Shown here: positions 1 to 19,634 of the stretch, one piece after another | How the letters are laid out: each line of letters starts with the position of its first letter | Position numbering within the stretch: the stretch's first letter is position 1 | From: Cololabis saira | Lineage: Eukaryota > Chordata > Actinopteri > Beloniformes > Belonidae | Direction: 5' to 3' | DNA length: 64,000 nucleotides | Assembly: GCF_033807715.1 (NCBI RefSeq) | Contig: NC_084607.1 | Coordinates: forward strand, 12,750,941 to 12,814,940 | Translations under genes and position numbers: made by a program | Notes under the pieces: generated by a model | Databases searched by the model: none | The model's input: the letters and a program-made list of their open reading frames with translations, nothing else | Told to the model about the DNA's origin: nothing

Positions 1-8125
<8,125 letters not shown>

Positions 8126-8254
8126 GGTGGCTGTTTAATCGAGACTAAGAATGAATGACATTAATTCATTAATTCCAATATAGTTGTAATAAATTATCTT
8201 GATAATGTTTTTATATAAAAGATATATGCGTGTGTTATTGCATGCATATCTTAC

Positions 8255-8292
8255 CTCAGTTTAGGTGAACTGTGTCCCAGATCTGTTGATGT
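8255..8292 (-). other. 5' UTR exon 2 of MYH-A
   Basis: A non-coding exon. The donor GTAAGA lies just left of 8255 and the acceptor TTTAG just right of 8292. The exon starts ACATCAACAGATCTGG, which is also the start of the matching exon upstream of MYH-B, so the two-exon leader is shared by both copies. Confidence 0.7.
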
Positions 8293-8727
8293 CTAAAGAT
8301 GCTTTTAAACAAAGATTGACATAATTATTGGAAGATGTAAAAGCTTACAATATCTTATATATCAGCTTAACTTAAGTTAAACTTGTAAAACTATGTTGGT
8401 TGAATGAATCAGTTTGCAGAAATTATGTCAGTAGCTGTTTTAATTTGAATCCTTATTAGTCTTTGCTTTTCTATGTCAATAGATTCCTTATACAAGCAAA
8501 TATCTTGCAGATAATTGTTTAAGGCCACTCATGTTGAAACATGAATTATGCTTACATCCAAGAAAGTCCCTAATATGAATATTTTCAGAAGTTGTTACAA
8601 AGATTCTTCAAAAAAAATAAAAAAAGAATTATCACTCAGTGTCCACCGGTTGTTATCTGTATTTGGATAAGCAAGTAGCAAGAAGCAACACATATTACTT
8701 GACTGGAGTCACAGTCTGTTTACTCAC

Positions 8728-8780
8728 CTGTGATGGGAGCCTATCAGTTCATGCAGAAGTGTGGAGCTGCCTCATTTATA
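8728..8780 (-). promoter_or_regulatory. MYH-A core promoter and leader exon 1
   Basis: TATA box TATAAATG on the minus strand at 8773-8780. About 25-30 bp downstream lies a short leader that ends at a splice donor (CAG|GTGAGT, exon edge 8728). The leader shares CTGATAGGC/TCCCATCACAG-type sequence with the MYH-B leader. Transcription should start near 8750. Upstream, GCTTGGTCAGCAG resembles the MYH-B promoter, but the rest is diverged. Confidence 0.65.
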
Positions 8781-8859
8781 GAGGGTGGGAGTGCTTGGTC
8801 AGCAGGAGGTACTCACTCACTTTTGGTCATGACATATAATCACCCTGTTGCTTATTTAG

Positions 8860-8888
8860 TGACACTGATGTTTATGGAAGTGCTACGC

Positions 8889-8968
<80 letters not shown>

Positions 8969-10787
8969 GGGTTAATGTTGTTTTAGGATGTCTTACATTT
9001 AAATGTAATATTTTTTATTTTATTAGTTTTGTCTGGTCCACCATTCCCTTCAGGCACAGGCATATATGTGATGGTAACATAGCATAATTCACTGAATAGT
9101 ATAAATTATGGTTTGTGTATGATTTCAATAAATACATGTGGTTTAATCAACATTACATTTCAGACATCTTGTTTACATTACTGGTGCTTTTGACCATTGT
9201 GAGTAGCTGTTGGGATTGGCTTTAGGAAATCAAATCAATTCCTTTGGTATTCAGTTGCAGAACTCTTGCACATTTGATATCTCTGAAATGTTACAATAGA
9301 ATGAATATTGATGCAAATAGCAACAATAACTACATTATTACTTAAGAAAACTTTAATTAGGCTACATATTAACACGTTAAGGAAACCTCTAAATCTCTAC
9401 TTGTCCCTGTAGTTCAGAAATGTGTTTATGCTTGTACTTGATATTATAAATATAAATTATGACTCTTTATTAATAGGCACAAAATCACATCAGAGCTTTT
9501 ATATGCAATGTCACATGCAACTATGGAATATCAGCTGGAGATGCCCCCAAATGTTTCTGCTCTACAGTTACATGATGCTGGCACATCTCATAATAATGTT
9601 GTATAATTTGATAAGAGATATTACCATCAAAGTTAAATAAACCTTTATATATCACCCTGTATGTAGTCAAAACAGTTTCCTTTTCCCATGTATCAGGCCC
9701 ATAAATAGTGTTTTCTTAATTTTTTTGGTATATTTTTCACATGCTTGAGAATGACAAGGAAGAACAAAGAAAATCTGTCTTAATTGTATCTTCGTTGCAG
9801 ACATCAGTATGAATGGATCTAAAGACATACTGATGCCTGCAAAGAAGATGCAATAAAGACAGACTTTCTTTGAGATCCATTTGAATTAAATGTAAAGATA
9901 AGGGACGGCAAGGATATGTTTTTTTTAAAGTTCTTTCAGTCTGCATGTGTGTCTGTATGCTTGTGTATGCTTAGGTGTGCAAACTGAAAAATATTGATCA
10001 TTTACCAGACTTGCATGCAGTGCATGTGCTTTGTTTCATCCATTGTTCCATCCATCCATCTATTTGGTGTTGGTGACATCAAATAGGGCATGCCAGGGCT
10101 ATTTCTGTTTACTAAGCAGTATTTCAGCTGAGACATTTGGTTTTATGATTTATTACTAATTCCATTGGTATTCAGTTACTGAACTCTTCTGCATTTGACA
10201 TCTTTGTATATAAGGAGAGAAAGTTATTTGGGGAAAATGAACTCCTGACAGAACAATGTTTGTGCTCGACAGTTACAGGATGCTGGCACATTCACATAAT
10301 ACAATCATAACATTACCCATAAAAGCTCAATTTCCAAATACATATATAAATCTCCCTACATGGAGATGAAAACATTTGGAGCATCTGAGATCAAGTCCAA
10401 AATAACTTCCACATAAAAAATGAACTTCATCCATGGCGTTATCAAAGGTGGCTCCTGCTGAGGAAGCATGATTCAAAGGTCCCAGTAAATCTCAAGCTCT
10501 CAAGCAACTTATAATGCTTCTGAATCTCGCTGTCTGTGTTATATAGACATATTTTAGTGTCACCATACAGTCCCTGTGGGAGGATACTGGTGTTGATGGA
10601 ACTCAAAATGCATTCACACAGACACGCACATATAGGCAATGTAGATGAAGTGTACAATTGGAGTGGATACCTTTATCTCCTCCAAGTTCAGTCCAGGGCA
10701 AATAAGCTTGCATGACTTGGCCACATGTTGTTGGTTGTTTGTGACGTCTCAAAGAGAACATCGCACGGATAAAGGCCAGGGGCCTCA
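8860..10787. repeat. MyHC spacer unit 1 (direct repeat)
   Basis: Non-coding sequence upstream of MYH-A. It aligns in the same orientation and order to three blocks further right (14302-16486, 26645-26975, 45976-46200), starting at CACTGATGTTTATGGAAG and ending at AACATCGCACGGATAAAGGCC. It contains a TAA microsatellite and two internal copies of a TACAGTTACATGATGCTGG-type motif (9561-9592, 10264-10299). No gene was seen in it. It ends where a Harbinger-like element begins. Confidence 0.75.
8889..8967. repeat. (TAA)n microsatellite
   Basis: About 26 TAA/ATA units with one interruption (AATAGTAAT). In spacer unit 2 the equivalent run is split by a SINE (14448-14836). Confidence 0.95.
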
Positions 10788-11220
10788 TTTATAAAAGAGT
10801 GCGTAGGATCCATACTAAAAGTGCACGTAAACCCAAAAGCCGAAAATGGTGGGCGCAAAAAAAAATCTGGATTTATAAAACCGTGTGCACGCACACTTGC
10901 ACGCAATGTTCGCTTTATAAATCACAGTCCAGCTGGAAGGTTGCGCAGGTGAATTCGCCTCATATCCCGCCCTCTACACGCCCACTTCATACCATAAATG
11001 GGCAATGCAAAGTAGTATTTGCATATGAATGAGCCTGCTGAGCATGCGCAGCGGCTTCCTGCAGCCTGTTTGGGCGTCAGAATGAATGAGACGTGTCGAG
11101 CCACCGTGCCACTAAATTTCACGGAGACTGAGATCGAGATGTTGTGGATGAGGTGGAGGACAGGAAAACGACATTATTTGGTGGTCACAGTAAAAGTAGT
11201 ATATAAATAGTATAAAATAA
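10788..11220 (+). mobile_element. PIF/Harbinger-like element, 5' end
   Basis: Starts abruptly after the spacer unit with GGGGCCTCATTTATAAAA, a terminus type I associate with fish PIF/Harbinger or related elements, and is repetitive in TTTATAAA blocks. It leads into a Myb/SANT-like coding fragment. The right end is not found; it is cut near 11220. The class is inferred from the coding fragment. Confidence 0.5.
11083..11196 (+). pseudogene. Myb/SANT-like DNA-binding protein fragment (Harbinger accessory ORF)
   Basis: Reads MNETCRATVPLNFTETEIEML and then, after a one-base frameshift near 11145, DEVEDRKTTLFGGHSKS. FT..EIE.L..EVE.RK..LFGGHS is the signature of the Myb/SANT-like protein that accompanies PIF/Harbinger transposases and of NAIF1-type proteins. 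Only the N-terminal part remains and the frame is broken, so it is not functional. Confidence 0.6.
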
Positions 11221-11570
11221 AGCGAGTGAGTGGCAGCACGCCGTTGCTGCCCGTGAGTGTCATGGCGCAATTTCGCACTTTTCAAAATGATGTATTTGTC
11301 CCCCCCACTTTTTACAGTTTAAAAACTGTAGGCTCAGCCTGTAATTGCCAAACAAACAAAGTAGAGTGACAACAGACATGGACGCAGGGTGAGGGCCTCC
11401 TGGCTGCATGTCCAGCCCGTGCCGGGTGGTCGGGGTTCGCCTGGGTCCCGGTCCACCGGCGTGGGTTCCCTAGCTGCCTCTTCCGGTGGTCGTGGGGGTC
11501 CCACCCGCGGGTCCCCTCGGCTACCGCGGAAAAAACAAAGAAAAAACAACCATAACATCTATTAAGGACC
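11221..11570. other. Unassigned sequence with GC-rich block
   Basis: No gene. The part at about 11390-11530 is very GC-rich (CCCGCGGG, CCACCGGCG) against an AT-rich background and looks like the untranslated part of a LINE next to the L1-like fragment that follows. This is an inference from position only. Confidence 0.3.
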
Positions 11571-11574
11571 AGGG

Positions 11575-13110
11575 GAAGTTACACATGATCCCTGTTTAAT
11601 AAATTCAGTTTTTAGAGACTTTTACTATAAACTATATTCATCACAAATTGAACCATCTGACCAATCCATCAATCAGTTTCTTGGAAAAATTAATCTGCCG
11701 AAGTTACATCAGGAACAGGTTACGAATTTAGATTCACCGCTCTCAATAGGAGAACTTCATCAAGCTCTCCAACATATGCCTAATAATAAAGCTCCGGGCC
11801 CAGATGGCTTTCCAGCAGTATATTAGCACCAACATTTTATAAAATGATCCTAAATGTTAGGGAGAATAAAAGCTTACCCTTAAATATGAATTCTGCTAAT
11901 ATTAGCCTTATTAAAACCGGATAAGGATCCTTTGCTCCCATTGCGCTACCACCCAATATCATTGATAAATGTAGATCTTAAAATAATCAGCAAGGCTCTT
12001 ACCAAACATCTGAAAAGAGTCACCCCTTCTATCATACATCCGGATCAAACAGGTTTCATTAAAGGTAGACAGTCTGCTACTAATACTCGTAGATTACTTA
12101 AAGGAGCTTGAGAGAAGAAATGAGACTCATTAGCGCCACTACGACCGTAAGGGTTACTACTGTATCCAAGCCGAGCGCTATTGAGAACACGCATGCAGCG
12201 TCATTTGACGTCACATCCGCAGGACAGCGCGGGAAATTCGGGCCCAGAATTGCAGCGCACTTTGCAGCACACAGCCTGTTCAAGGCAACGGAGAGATACG
12301 CTCATTCTTTTTGGTTTGGCACGCTTCATCTGACATTATTACTAGAAAACTTAAAACGTATACGCATTTTTTTCATAAATCCTGCCTCATGCTCCTTTAA
12401 TATTATAGATTATTTGAGTATCAATAAACAGGAAACTACTATTATATCTTTAGACGCTGAAAAAGCATTCGATCGGGTAAATTGAAAGTTCCTATTGGCA
12501 ACTTTACAAAATCTTTTATTGACTGGATAAAAATATTATATAGCTCTCCCAAGGCACGTGTAAGGACAAATGATCAAATCTCTACAAGTTTTAACTTGCA
12601 AAGAGGCACTAGACAGGGTTGCCCTCTCTCTCCGTCACTATTTGCAATATTTATTGAACCTTTAGCTGCAGCTATTAGACAAAATCAAAATATTAAAGGT
12701 ATATAATGCAAAACATTAGAGCACAAAATAAGTCTTTATGCGGATGACGTACTACTCTTCCTCCAGAATTCACAAACTTCACTATCACAGGCAATTGCAC
12801 TTATAGAGGGATTTTCATATCTGTCTGACTATTCTATTAATTGGTCTATATCCACAGTTTTGCGTGCTAACTGCAATTTTAGGAATATAGCCAATACTAA
12901 ATTACAATCAAGGAACATTAGATATTTAGGCATAAATATCTTCCCTAGGCTGTCAGAGTTAATAAAATTAAATTATGTTCAGCTTTTAAAGAAAATAGAA
13001 GATGATCTTTCCTGATGGAACTCTCTTCCCATTTCACTCATGGGAAGAATAGTCAGCATTAAAATGATGGTTTTACCAAAAGTAAATAATTTTTTCTCAA
13101 TGATACCATC
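11575..13110 (+). pseudogene. L1-like LINE ORF2 (reverse transcriptase) fragment
   Basis: Translated pieces in shifting frames match the L1-type reverse transcriptase order: LHQALQHMPNNKAPGPDGFP (about 11750-11810), DAEKAFDRVN (12450-12481), TRQGCPLSPSLFAIFIEPLA (12610-12670) and the catalytic YADDVLLFLQN (about 12735-12770). Stops and frameshifts throughout show it is dead. The endonuclease and 3' end are absent. It is interrupted by a TTAA-target MITE at 12102-12396. Confidence 0.75.
12098..12400. mobile_element. TTAA-target MITE inside the L1-like fragment
   Basis: A 295-bp element (12102-12396) between two TTAA copies. Ends are AGGAGCTTGAGAG... and ...GCCTCATGCTCCT, matching the inverted ends of the copy in MYH-B intron 27. 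Removing the element and one TTAA brings the L1 reading frame back into register at the site, so the insertion is precise. TTAA duplication and short inverted ends fit piggyBac-type mobilisation, but no transposase is present. Confidence 0.75.
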
Positions 13111-13370
13111 TAAACCCCCTCCTTCTTGGGGGGGTCCGGGGATCGGCCGTCCCCTGGCCGGGGGGTGCACGGCGGCGGGGTGGAGTCATTCTCAGGTGTC
13201 TATGTCTTATGTTGTCAGTATGAATGGAGGGATGTTGGACCATATTGGCTCCCCCTCCTTCCCCCCCTACACGATTCATACGCACATAGGCGAAGGAGCG
13301 GGGGGTCCGGGGCGTAGGGGACATTGTCCTGCGTGGCCCGGCACTCACGGTTTTAATAACACTGTAGACA
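13111..13370. other. GC-rich block between two LINE fragments
   Basis: CpG-rich sequence with long G runs (TTGGGGGGGTCCGGGGATCGG, CCCCTGGCCGGGGGG). Open frames across it are compositional. It probably belongs to the 5' or 3' untranslated part of one of the flanking LINEs. No gene is supported. Confidence 0.3.
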
Positions 13371-13371
13371 C

Positions 13372-14262
13372 CAATGATTCTAAGAGCATGTTCGCGTCAA
13401 GGTTTATAATAAAATTTGCTGATGACTCCGTGATTGTCAGCCTCCTGCAGGACCAGTAGGTGGGCCATGGACCTGTCCTTGATTATTTTGTTAGATGGTG
13501 TGATAACTCTTACCTGCAACTCAATGTGTCAAAAACAAAGGACATGATTCTTGATTTTCGGAAGAATCCGCCTGTCATAACTCAAACCTTTCTTAAAGGC
13601 ACAGCAGTGGAAGTAGTCAGCCAGTATAAGTATCTAGGCACCATCGTGGACAACAAACTGTCTTTTGGAATCAACTCAGATGCTATCTGTAGGAAGGCAA
13701 ATCAGATATTGTTTTATCTGAGAAAACTGAGATGTTTTAACGTTGATAAGAAGCTTCTTAAAATGTTTTATTCATCTTTTATTGAGTCTATTTTAACTTT
13801 TGCTTTGATCTGCTGGTTTAGTAACCTCAGCATTTTAAATAAAAACAAGCTGAGGAATGTGGTCAAACTCTGCCAGAAAATAATTGGCATTAGCTTGAAT
13901 GATCTGGATTATATCTATCAAGCCAGAGCCACTCAGAGGGCAAAGGCCATTTTGGCGAACCCTCACCATCCTCTTCATGCTGAGTTTCAGCTTCTCCCGT
14001 CTAAGAGAAGGAACACTTTTCCCTGTAGGGCCAAATCAAACAGATACCTCAAATCATTTATCCCATCTGTGGTTAAGTTTTTGGTAACAGCCTATAGGGG
14101 GAACAATGCACCCGTTTACTGTAATGACTGTATTTACTATATTTATTTTATTTATTGTATTGTGTGTTTGAAGTGGGATATGTGTGTTGTCCTGTTGTTG
14201 CAAACCAAATTGCCCTTCGGGGACATTAAATATTTTCAAATCAAATCAAATCAAAATCCATC
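13372..14262 (+). pseudogene. Rex1/CR1-like LINE 3' fragment (RT C-terminal part)
   Basis: Reads FIIKFADDSVIVSLL (the FADD catalytic box) and then, after a stop at 13457, a long frame to about 14100: WCDNSYLQLNVSKTKDMILD, YKYLGTIVDNKLSF, KMFYSSFIESILTFALICWF and a C-terminal QLLPSKRRNTFPCRAKSNRY. This matches the palm/thumb and C-terminal part of Rex1-type (CR1/L2-related) fish LINEs. It ends with GGGGACATTAAA and (TCAAA)n, a normal LINE tail. It is 5'-truncated with an internal stop, hence inactive. Confidence 0.75.
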
Positions 14263-14301
14263 CATCCATACATACAAGACTACATACATACATGTATACA
14301 T

Positions 14302-16486
14302 TCGTCACTGATGTTTATGGAAGTGCTACACATAATTCTTGGTGACTACGGCTTTTAAACAAAGTGCATTAATTATGACATGATCCCAAATGATTTGGGT
14401 CTATATGATGACAAATATGGATGTAATTATTATTATTAATAATAATAATCCATCCATCCATCCATTATCTATACCCGCTTTATCCTTTGCAGGGTCACGG
14501 GGGTCTGCTGGAGCCTATCCCAGTTATTTTCAGGTGAGAGGCAGGGGTTACACCCTGGACAGGTCACCAGTCCATCGCAGGGCCACATAAACACACAAAC
14601 CATGCACACATGCACACTCACGCTCACACCTATGGGCAATTTTAGAATCACCAATTAACCTAATATGCATGTTTTTGGACTGTAGGAGGAAGCCAGAGTA
14701 CCCGGAGAGAACCCACGCAAGCACGGGGAGAACATGCAAACTCCACACAGAAAGGCCCCTGCCGGGCCTGGGAGTCGAACCAGGGACCTTCTTGCTGTGA
14801 AGCAACAGTGCTAACCACTAAGCCACCGTGCTGCCCATAATAATAATAAAATAATAAATAAATAATAATAAAGGGTTAATGTTGCTTCAAGATGTCTTAC
14901 ATTTAAATGTAATATTTTTTATTTTATTAGTTTTGTCTGGTCCACCATTCCTTTCAGGCACAGGCATGTGATGGCCACATAGCATCATTCACTGAATAGT
15001 ATAAATTATGGTTTGTATATGATTTCAATAAATACACATGATTTAGTCGACGTTACATTTCAGACATCCTGTTTACATTACTAGTGCTTTTGACCATTGT
15101 GAGCAGCTGTTGGGATTGGCTTTAGGAAATCAAATCAATTCCTTTGATATTAACTCTTGCACATTTGATATCCCTGAAATGACAAAAAGCTTACCATTAA
15201 GTGATGGTAAAATTAGAGCTGCATCAGTATATACTTAATACATTCTTATATTCTTGTTATAAACAAAAAATATATATGAAGGACTCTGGGAGAAAATTAA
15301 CTCTTATAATAGAATGAATATTGATATAAATAGCAACAATAACTACATTATTACTTAAGAAAACGTTAATTAGGCTACATATTAACATGTTAAGGAAACC
15401 TCTAAATCTCTACTTGTCCCTGTAGTTCAGAGATGTGTTTATATTTGTACTTGATATTATAAATATAAATTATGTCTCTTTATTAATAGGCACAAAATCA
15501 CATCAGAGCTTTTTTGTGCAATGTCAGATGCAACTATGAAATGTCAGCTGGAGATGCTGGAGATGTTTCTGCCCTACAGTTACAAGATGTTTTGCACGTC
15601 TCATATTAATGCTGTTTAATTTGATAAGAGATATTACCAATCAAATTTATTATGAATGGATCTAAAGATATACAAATGCCTGCAATGAAGATGCAATAAA
15701 GACAGATTTTCTTTTAGATCCATTTCAATTATCCATCCATCCATCACCCATACCTACCTCTTCCTTTTGGACCCTATCCAAGCTCTCTTCGACCAAAAGG
15801 CAGGGGAATCATGACTGTGACTATCACGATTTTGCAACACACTGTTTGGTGTTGGTGGTATCTCAAATAGGGCATGCCAGGGCTATTTCTGTGTACTAAG
15901 CAGTATTTAATTCGCTAAAGGGATACATGGGAGAAAAAGAAACAGCCTCTTTTTATTTTTTGTGTTCTTCATTTAGAATATGTTTTCAAAAGTATTCATA
16001 GCACTTTGAATAAATGTCTGTTGAGCATCTGCCATAGGACTCAATTATTATAGAAACTCTTAAAATGATAAAAGCTTTTTAGTCCAAAAGATGGTCCGCT
16101 AATGTTTGCTAGTGTAGACAAAATGACTGAAAAATTCACTGAAGAATGTGGCACATGGTTTATTTATGACTCCAATAAATGTAGATCTGGGTTAAAGAGG
16201 CATTTAAGTTCAGACATGCTTTTAACATAAAAAGTATTTTTGAACATCGAGAGCATCTAAGAAATTTGGTTTTATGATCTTTTACAAATGCCATTGGTAT
16301 TCAGTTACTGAACCCTTGTACATTTGACATCTCTGAAATGACAGAAGGTTCAGCACTAAATGGCACCAATGGTAGAGCTGCATCAGCATGGACTTCTTAG
16401 CTACTAGCTCTCATGTCAAGTATATAAGGAGAGAATTGTAAAACTAAGTTTTGAGAGCAAAAATCAACTCCTGAAAAAACAATTGT
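14302..16486. repeat. MyHC spacer unit 2, block a
   Basis: Aligns collinearly with unit 1 from CACTGATGTTTATGGAAG onward: the GATGTCTTACATTTAAATGTA block, the CACATTTGATATC block, the ATGAATGGATCTAAAGA block and the GGGCATGCCAGGGC block. It carries extra sequence (a SINE, a degenerate CATC-rich piece at 15729-15815 and about 350 bp at 15915-16260). It breaks off at 16486, where foreign repeats start. No gene. Confidence 0.75.
14448..14836 (-). mobile_element. tRNA-derived SINE, near full length
   Basis: On the minus strand it begins GGGCAGCACGGTGGCTTAGT and contains tRNA-like promoter boxes (A-box-like TGGCTTAGTGG, B box GGTTCGACTCC), then the body block AAACATGCATATTAGGTTAA and the tail block ending GGATAAAGCGGGTATAGATAA with GGAT repeats. 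The tail resembles that of the Rex3/RTE-like LINE at 22521-23690, which is its probable mobiliser. It sits inside the TAA microsatellite of spacer unit 2. Confidence 0.8.
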
Positions 16487-17395
16487 TTATAAAAACTTCG
16501 TGCCTCAAGCCCCACAATACGGTTTGACGTACATGCACGAAAATCACTACACACCTGTATCATGTCGCAACTTAAAGAAAAGTCTCTTGGCGCCATGGCC
16601 GAAATCGAACAGGAAGTCGGCCATTTTGAACATTTTGAATTAATCGTCGTCATTTTGGCGCAATTTATGCCATTCCTTCGGCAGTTAATACGGCCCGAAC
16701 CGTAACGTGCACCCAGGTGTGTTATACATCAAAATGTGCGTCTTCATCCTGCGACGACGCGCATTCCTTTTCTCTTTCAAAAGCGTTACCGTGGCGACGC
16801 TAGACGCCAAAAAGCGCGTCCCCCCTTCATATGATTGGTCCATATTTGATAGTTCCCCAAAAGTCACCAAATTTTGCACGCAAGCCAGGCCTGGCGATAA
16901 ATTTGATATTTTATGATTTGCATTAATGGGCGTGGCCTAACGGCTCAACAGCGCCCCCTAGAAAACTTTGTGCCTCAAGCCCCACAATACGGTTTGACGT
17001 ACATGCACGAAAATCAGTACACACCTTTATCATGTCGCAACTTAAAGAAAAGTCTCTCGTTGCCATGGCCGAAACCGAACAGGAAGTCGGCCATTTTGAA
17101 CATTTTGAATTAATCGCGTAATTTTGACGCAATTTATACCATTCCTTCGGCAGTTAATACGGCCCGAATCGTAACGTGCACCCAGGTGTGTTATACATCA
17201 AAATGTGCGTCTCGATCCTGCAACGACGCGCATTACTTTTCTCTTTCAAAAGCGTTACCGTGGTGACGCCAAAAAGCGCGCCCCCCCCCTTTATCTGATT
17301 GGTCCATATTTGATAGTTCCCCAAAAGTCATAAAACTTTGCACACAAGCCAGGCCTGGTGATACATTTTATATTTGACCTTCGTTGGTATGAATT
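16487..17395. repeat. Two direct copies of a ~460-bp repeat
   Basis: Copy 1 is about 16495-16950 and copy 2 about 16963-17390. Both contain GCCTCAAGCCCCACAATACGG, the GAAGTCGGCCATTTTGAAC block and the GTTATACATCAAAATGTGCGT block. They differ by small changes. No coding potential. This begins a compound repeat that continues into the 139-bp array. Confidence 0.75.
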
Positions 17396-18200
17396 AGCCC
17401 TGCCCCTTCTTCTGATTGGTTGATATTTGATAGATCCTATTTTCTGCCATAACTTTTAAATGGTATGACATACAGAGTCTTGGGTGGTGTCATCGGACTC
17501 GTTTTTGACTCCTTCACCTTAATTGGTGCAAATTAGCCCCGGCCCTTTTTCTGATTGGTCGATATGTGATACTTCCGATTTTCTGCAATAACTTTTGAAT
17601 GGTTTGACATAAAGACTCGTGGTTGGTGTCATCGGACTCGGTTTTGAGTCCTTGACCATAATTGCTGCAAATTCTCCCCGCCCCTTGATCTGATTGGTTG
17701 ATACCTGATAATTCCTGCTTTCTGCCATAACTTTTGAATGGTTTGATATAGAGAGTCGTGGGTGGTGTCATCTGACTCGGTATTGAGTCCTTGAACATAA
17801 TTGGTGCAAATTAGCCCCGCCCCTTCATCTGATTGGTCGATATCTGATAGTTCCTACTTTCTGCCATAACTTTTGAATGGGTTGTGATAAAGACATGTGG
17901 GTGGTGTCATCGGACTCGGTTTTCAGTACTTGACCATCATTGGCATGAATTAGCCCCGCCCCTTCTTCTGATTGGTCGATATTTGATAGATCCTATTTTC
18001 TGCCATAACTTTTAGATGGTTTGACATAAAGAGTCGTGGGTGGTGTCATCGGACTCGGTTTTGAGTTTTTGAACATAATTGCTGCAAATTAGCCCCGCCC
18101 CTTCATGTGATTGGTCGATATCTGATAGTTCCTACTTTCTGCCATAACTTTTGAATGGGTTGTGATAAAGACATGTGGGTGGTGTCATCGGTTTGGTATA
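17396..18200. repeat. ~139-bp tandem repeat array
   Basis: The phrase TCTGATTGGT(C/T)GATA recurs at about 17410, 17550, 17690, 17829, 17969 and 18107, with spacings of 138-141 bp. Each unit carries CTGCCATAACTTTT and GGTGTCATCGGACTCG. Six units are visible, with a related start at 17295. The array ends at 18185-18310 in a CCGTTCATCGCTGCTTGCAG hairpin-like terminus. Confidence 0.85.
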
Positions 18201-18309
18201 GAGAGTTGTGGCTGGTGTCATCCGCTAAATGTCCAGGCTTCCACTGCAGCACACCTGAACGTGCACAAGGGTGCGGGGGCCCGTTCATCGCTGCTTGCAG
18301 CTTTAATTA

Positions 18310-19030
18310 TTATTGTTATTATTTTATTAAATGTAATTTTCTGAACTTGTTTGTGTGCCTTTACTTTTATTTCTTATTATTTTATACTTATTATCAATCC
18401 AAAAGTTGATAAATTGGGGGGTGTAAGTATGCTGACATTCATCCTGCAGTGGCAGTGAGGTGATTAGTATCTTACCTGAATGCATTAAGTGAAGGGAGCA
18501 TTATTTGATAAGATGTTACTGGACTATCAAATTATGCTACTATGAAATGGATTTAACATGATTGATATGGGATGTTGAGTATTTGATCCTTCAAAATACA
18601 CTACCCATGACATGAATTGCATTGCACTTTGTGAACATTATACGATAAATAGAAAAAAAAACGATTTTATCACTTTATTTGATATTCATTCAGTCATTGG
18701 CCTTTATTTAACCAGGCAGGTCAAAAAGAACACATTCTTATTTACTAAGACGGCCTGGCAAGAGACAAGGGCCACTTGGGGGAAAAGGAAGTGGGCTAGG
18801 GAGCAGGGGCGTTTCTTGGGACTGAGAACATTGGGGGCTGAGCCCAGACCCTTATAGGGAAGGCTATGGGATCCTACCTGGGGAAAAAAGCTCAATGCTT
18901 TCTTGAGCCTTATTGCGTCTTGTCTACAGCCAAACACTGCCAAAATGTACCAGAATAAAACATATTATATTGATAGAAACAGGATGATTCACTTATAGAT
19001 AACACAGGAATTAAAGCAAAAAGAGGTTGG
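18310..19030. other. AT-rich intergenic sequence with a dispersed repeat
   Basis: Mostly AT-rich and unannotatable. At about 18695-18790 lies TTATTTAACCAGGCAGGTCA, a dispersed teleost repeat; a related stretch occurs at 50490-50600 in a MYH-B intron. No gene seen. Confidence 0.4.
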
Positions 19031-19290
19031 TTCAACTAGAATATGGTGTAAAAGTTAACTTATTTCAATAATTCAACTAGAATATGGTGTAAAAGTAAAT
19101 GTATTTCAATAATTCAACTAGAATTTGGTGTAAAAGTTAACTTATTTCAATAATTCAACTAGAATATGATGTAAAAGTTAATTTATTTCAATAATTCAAC
19201 TGGAATATGGTGTAAAAGTTAATTTATTTCAATAATTCAACTAGAATATGGTGTAAAAGTTAATATATTTCAATAATTCAACTTAAAAGG
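19031..19290. repeat. ~41-bp minisatellite
   Basis: About six and a half units of TTCAACTAGAATATGGTGTA followed by AAAGTTAA(C/T)TTATTTCAATAA, differing by single substitutions. Confidence 0.95.
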
Positions 19291-19510
19291 TGAAACTAAT
19301 ATATTACCTAGTCTTATTACATGCAAAGCAAGATATGCTGAACCTTTATTTGTTATAATTTTGATGATGGAATTTTTGAATTATTGATTTCATAAAATAT
19401 TCTCTAATTCATTTTTTATTTGGGGTTTTCATAAACTGTGAGCCATAATCAGAGAGCAGCGTCTTGCTGGTGCAGGTAACTGCTGGACGCAGATGCGTGA
19501 CGGACACTGG

Positions 19511-19634
19511 CTGATTTATGGTTCCGCGTTGCACCAACGCAGAGCTTACGGCGTATAATAAGCGGGGACGCGAACGTACGGTGCGCATTGCCGCGTACCC
19601 TATGCCGTCGATTTAACGCGGAACCATAAATCAG
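19511..19634. mobile_element. Fold-back MITE, copy 1
   Basis: Perfect 20-bp inverted ends CTGATTTATGGTTCCGCGTT and its complement enclose a GC-rich middle. The same ends flank 63211-63382, and one end occurs at 62355-62375. No coding capacity. Confidence 0.8.

Noticed and set aside
14755..14836. Possible tRNA gene at the SINE head
   Set aside because: Promoter boxes are present, but the sequence continues into the SINE body and no full cloverleaf is evident; a tRNA-derived SINE explains it.
17396..18200. CRISPR-like array because of regular spacing
   Set aside because: The whole 139-bp unit is repeated, with no unique spacers, in a vertebrate genome; a tandem repeat explains it.
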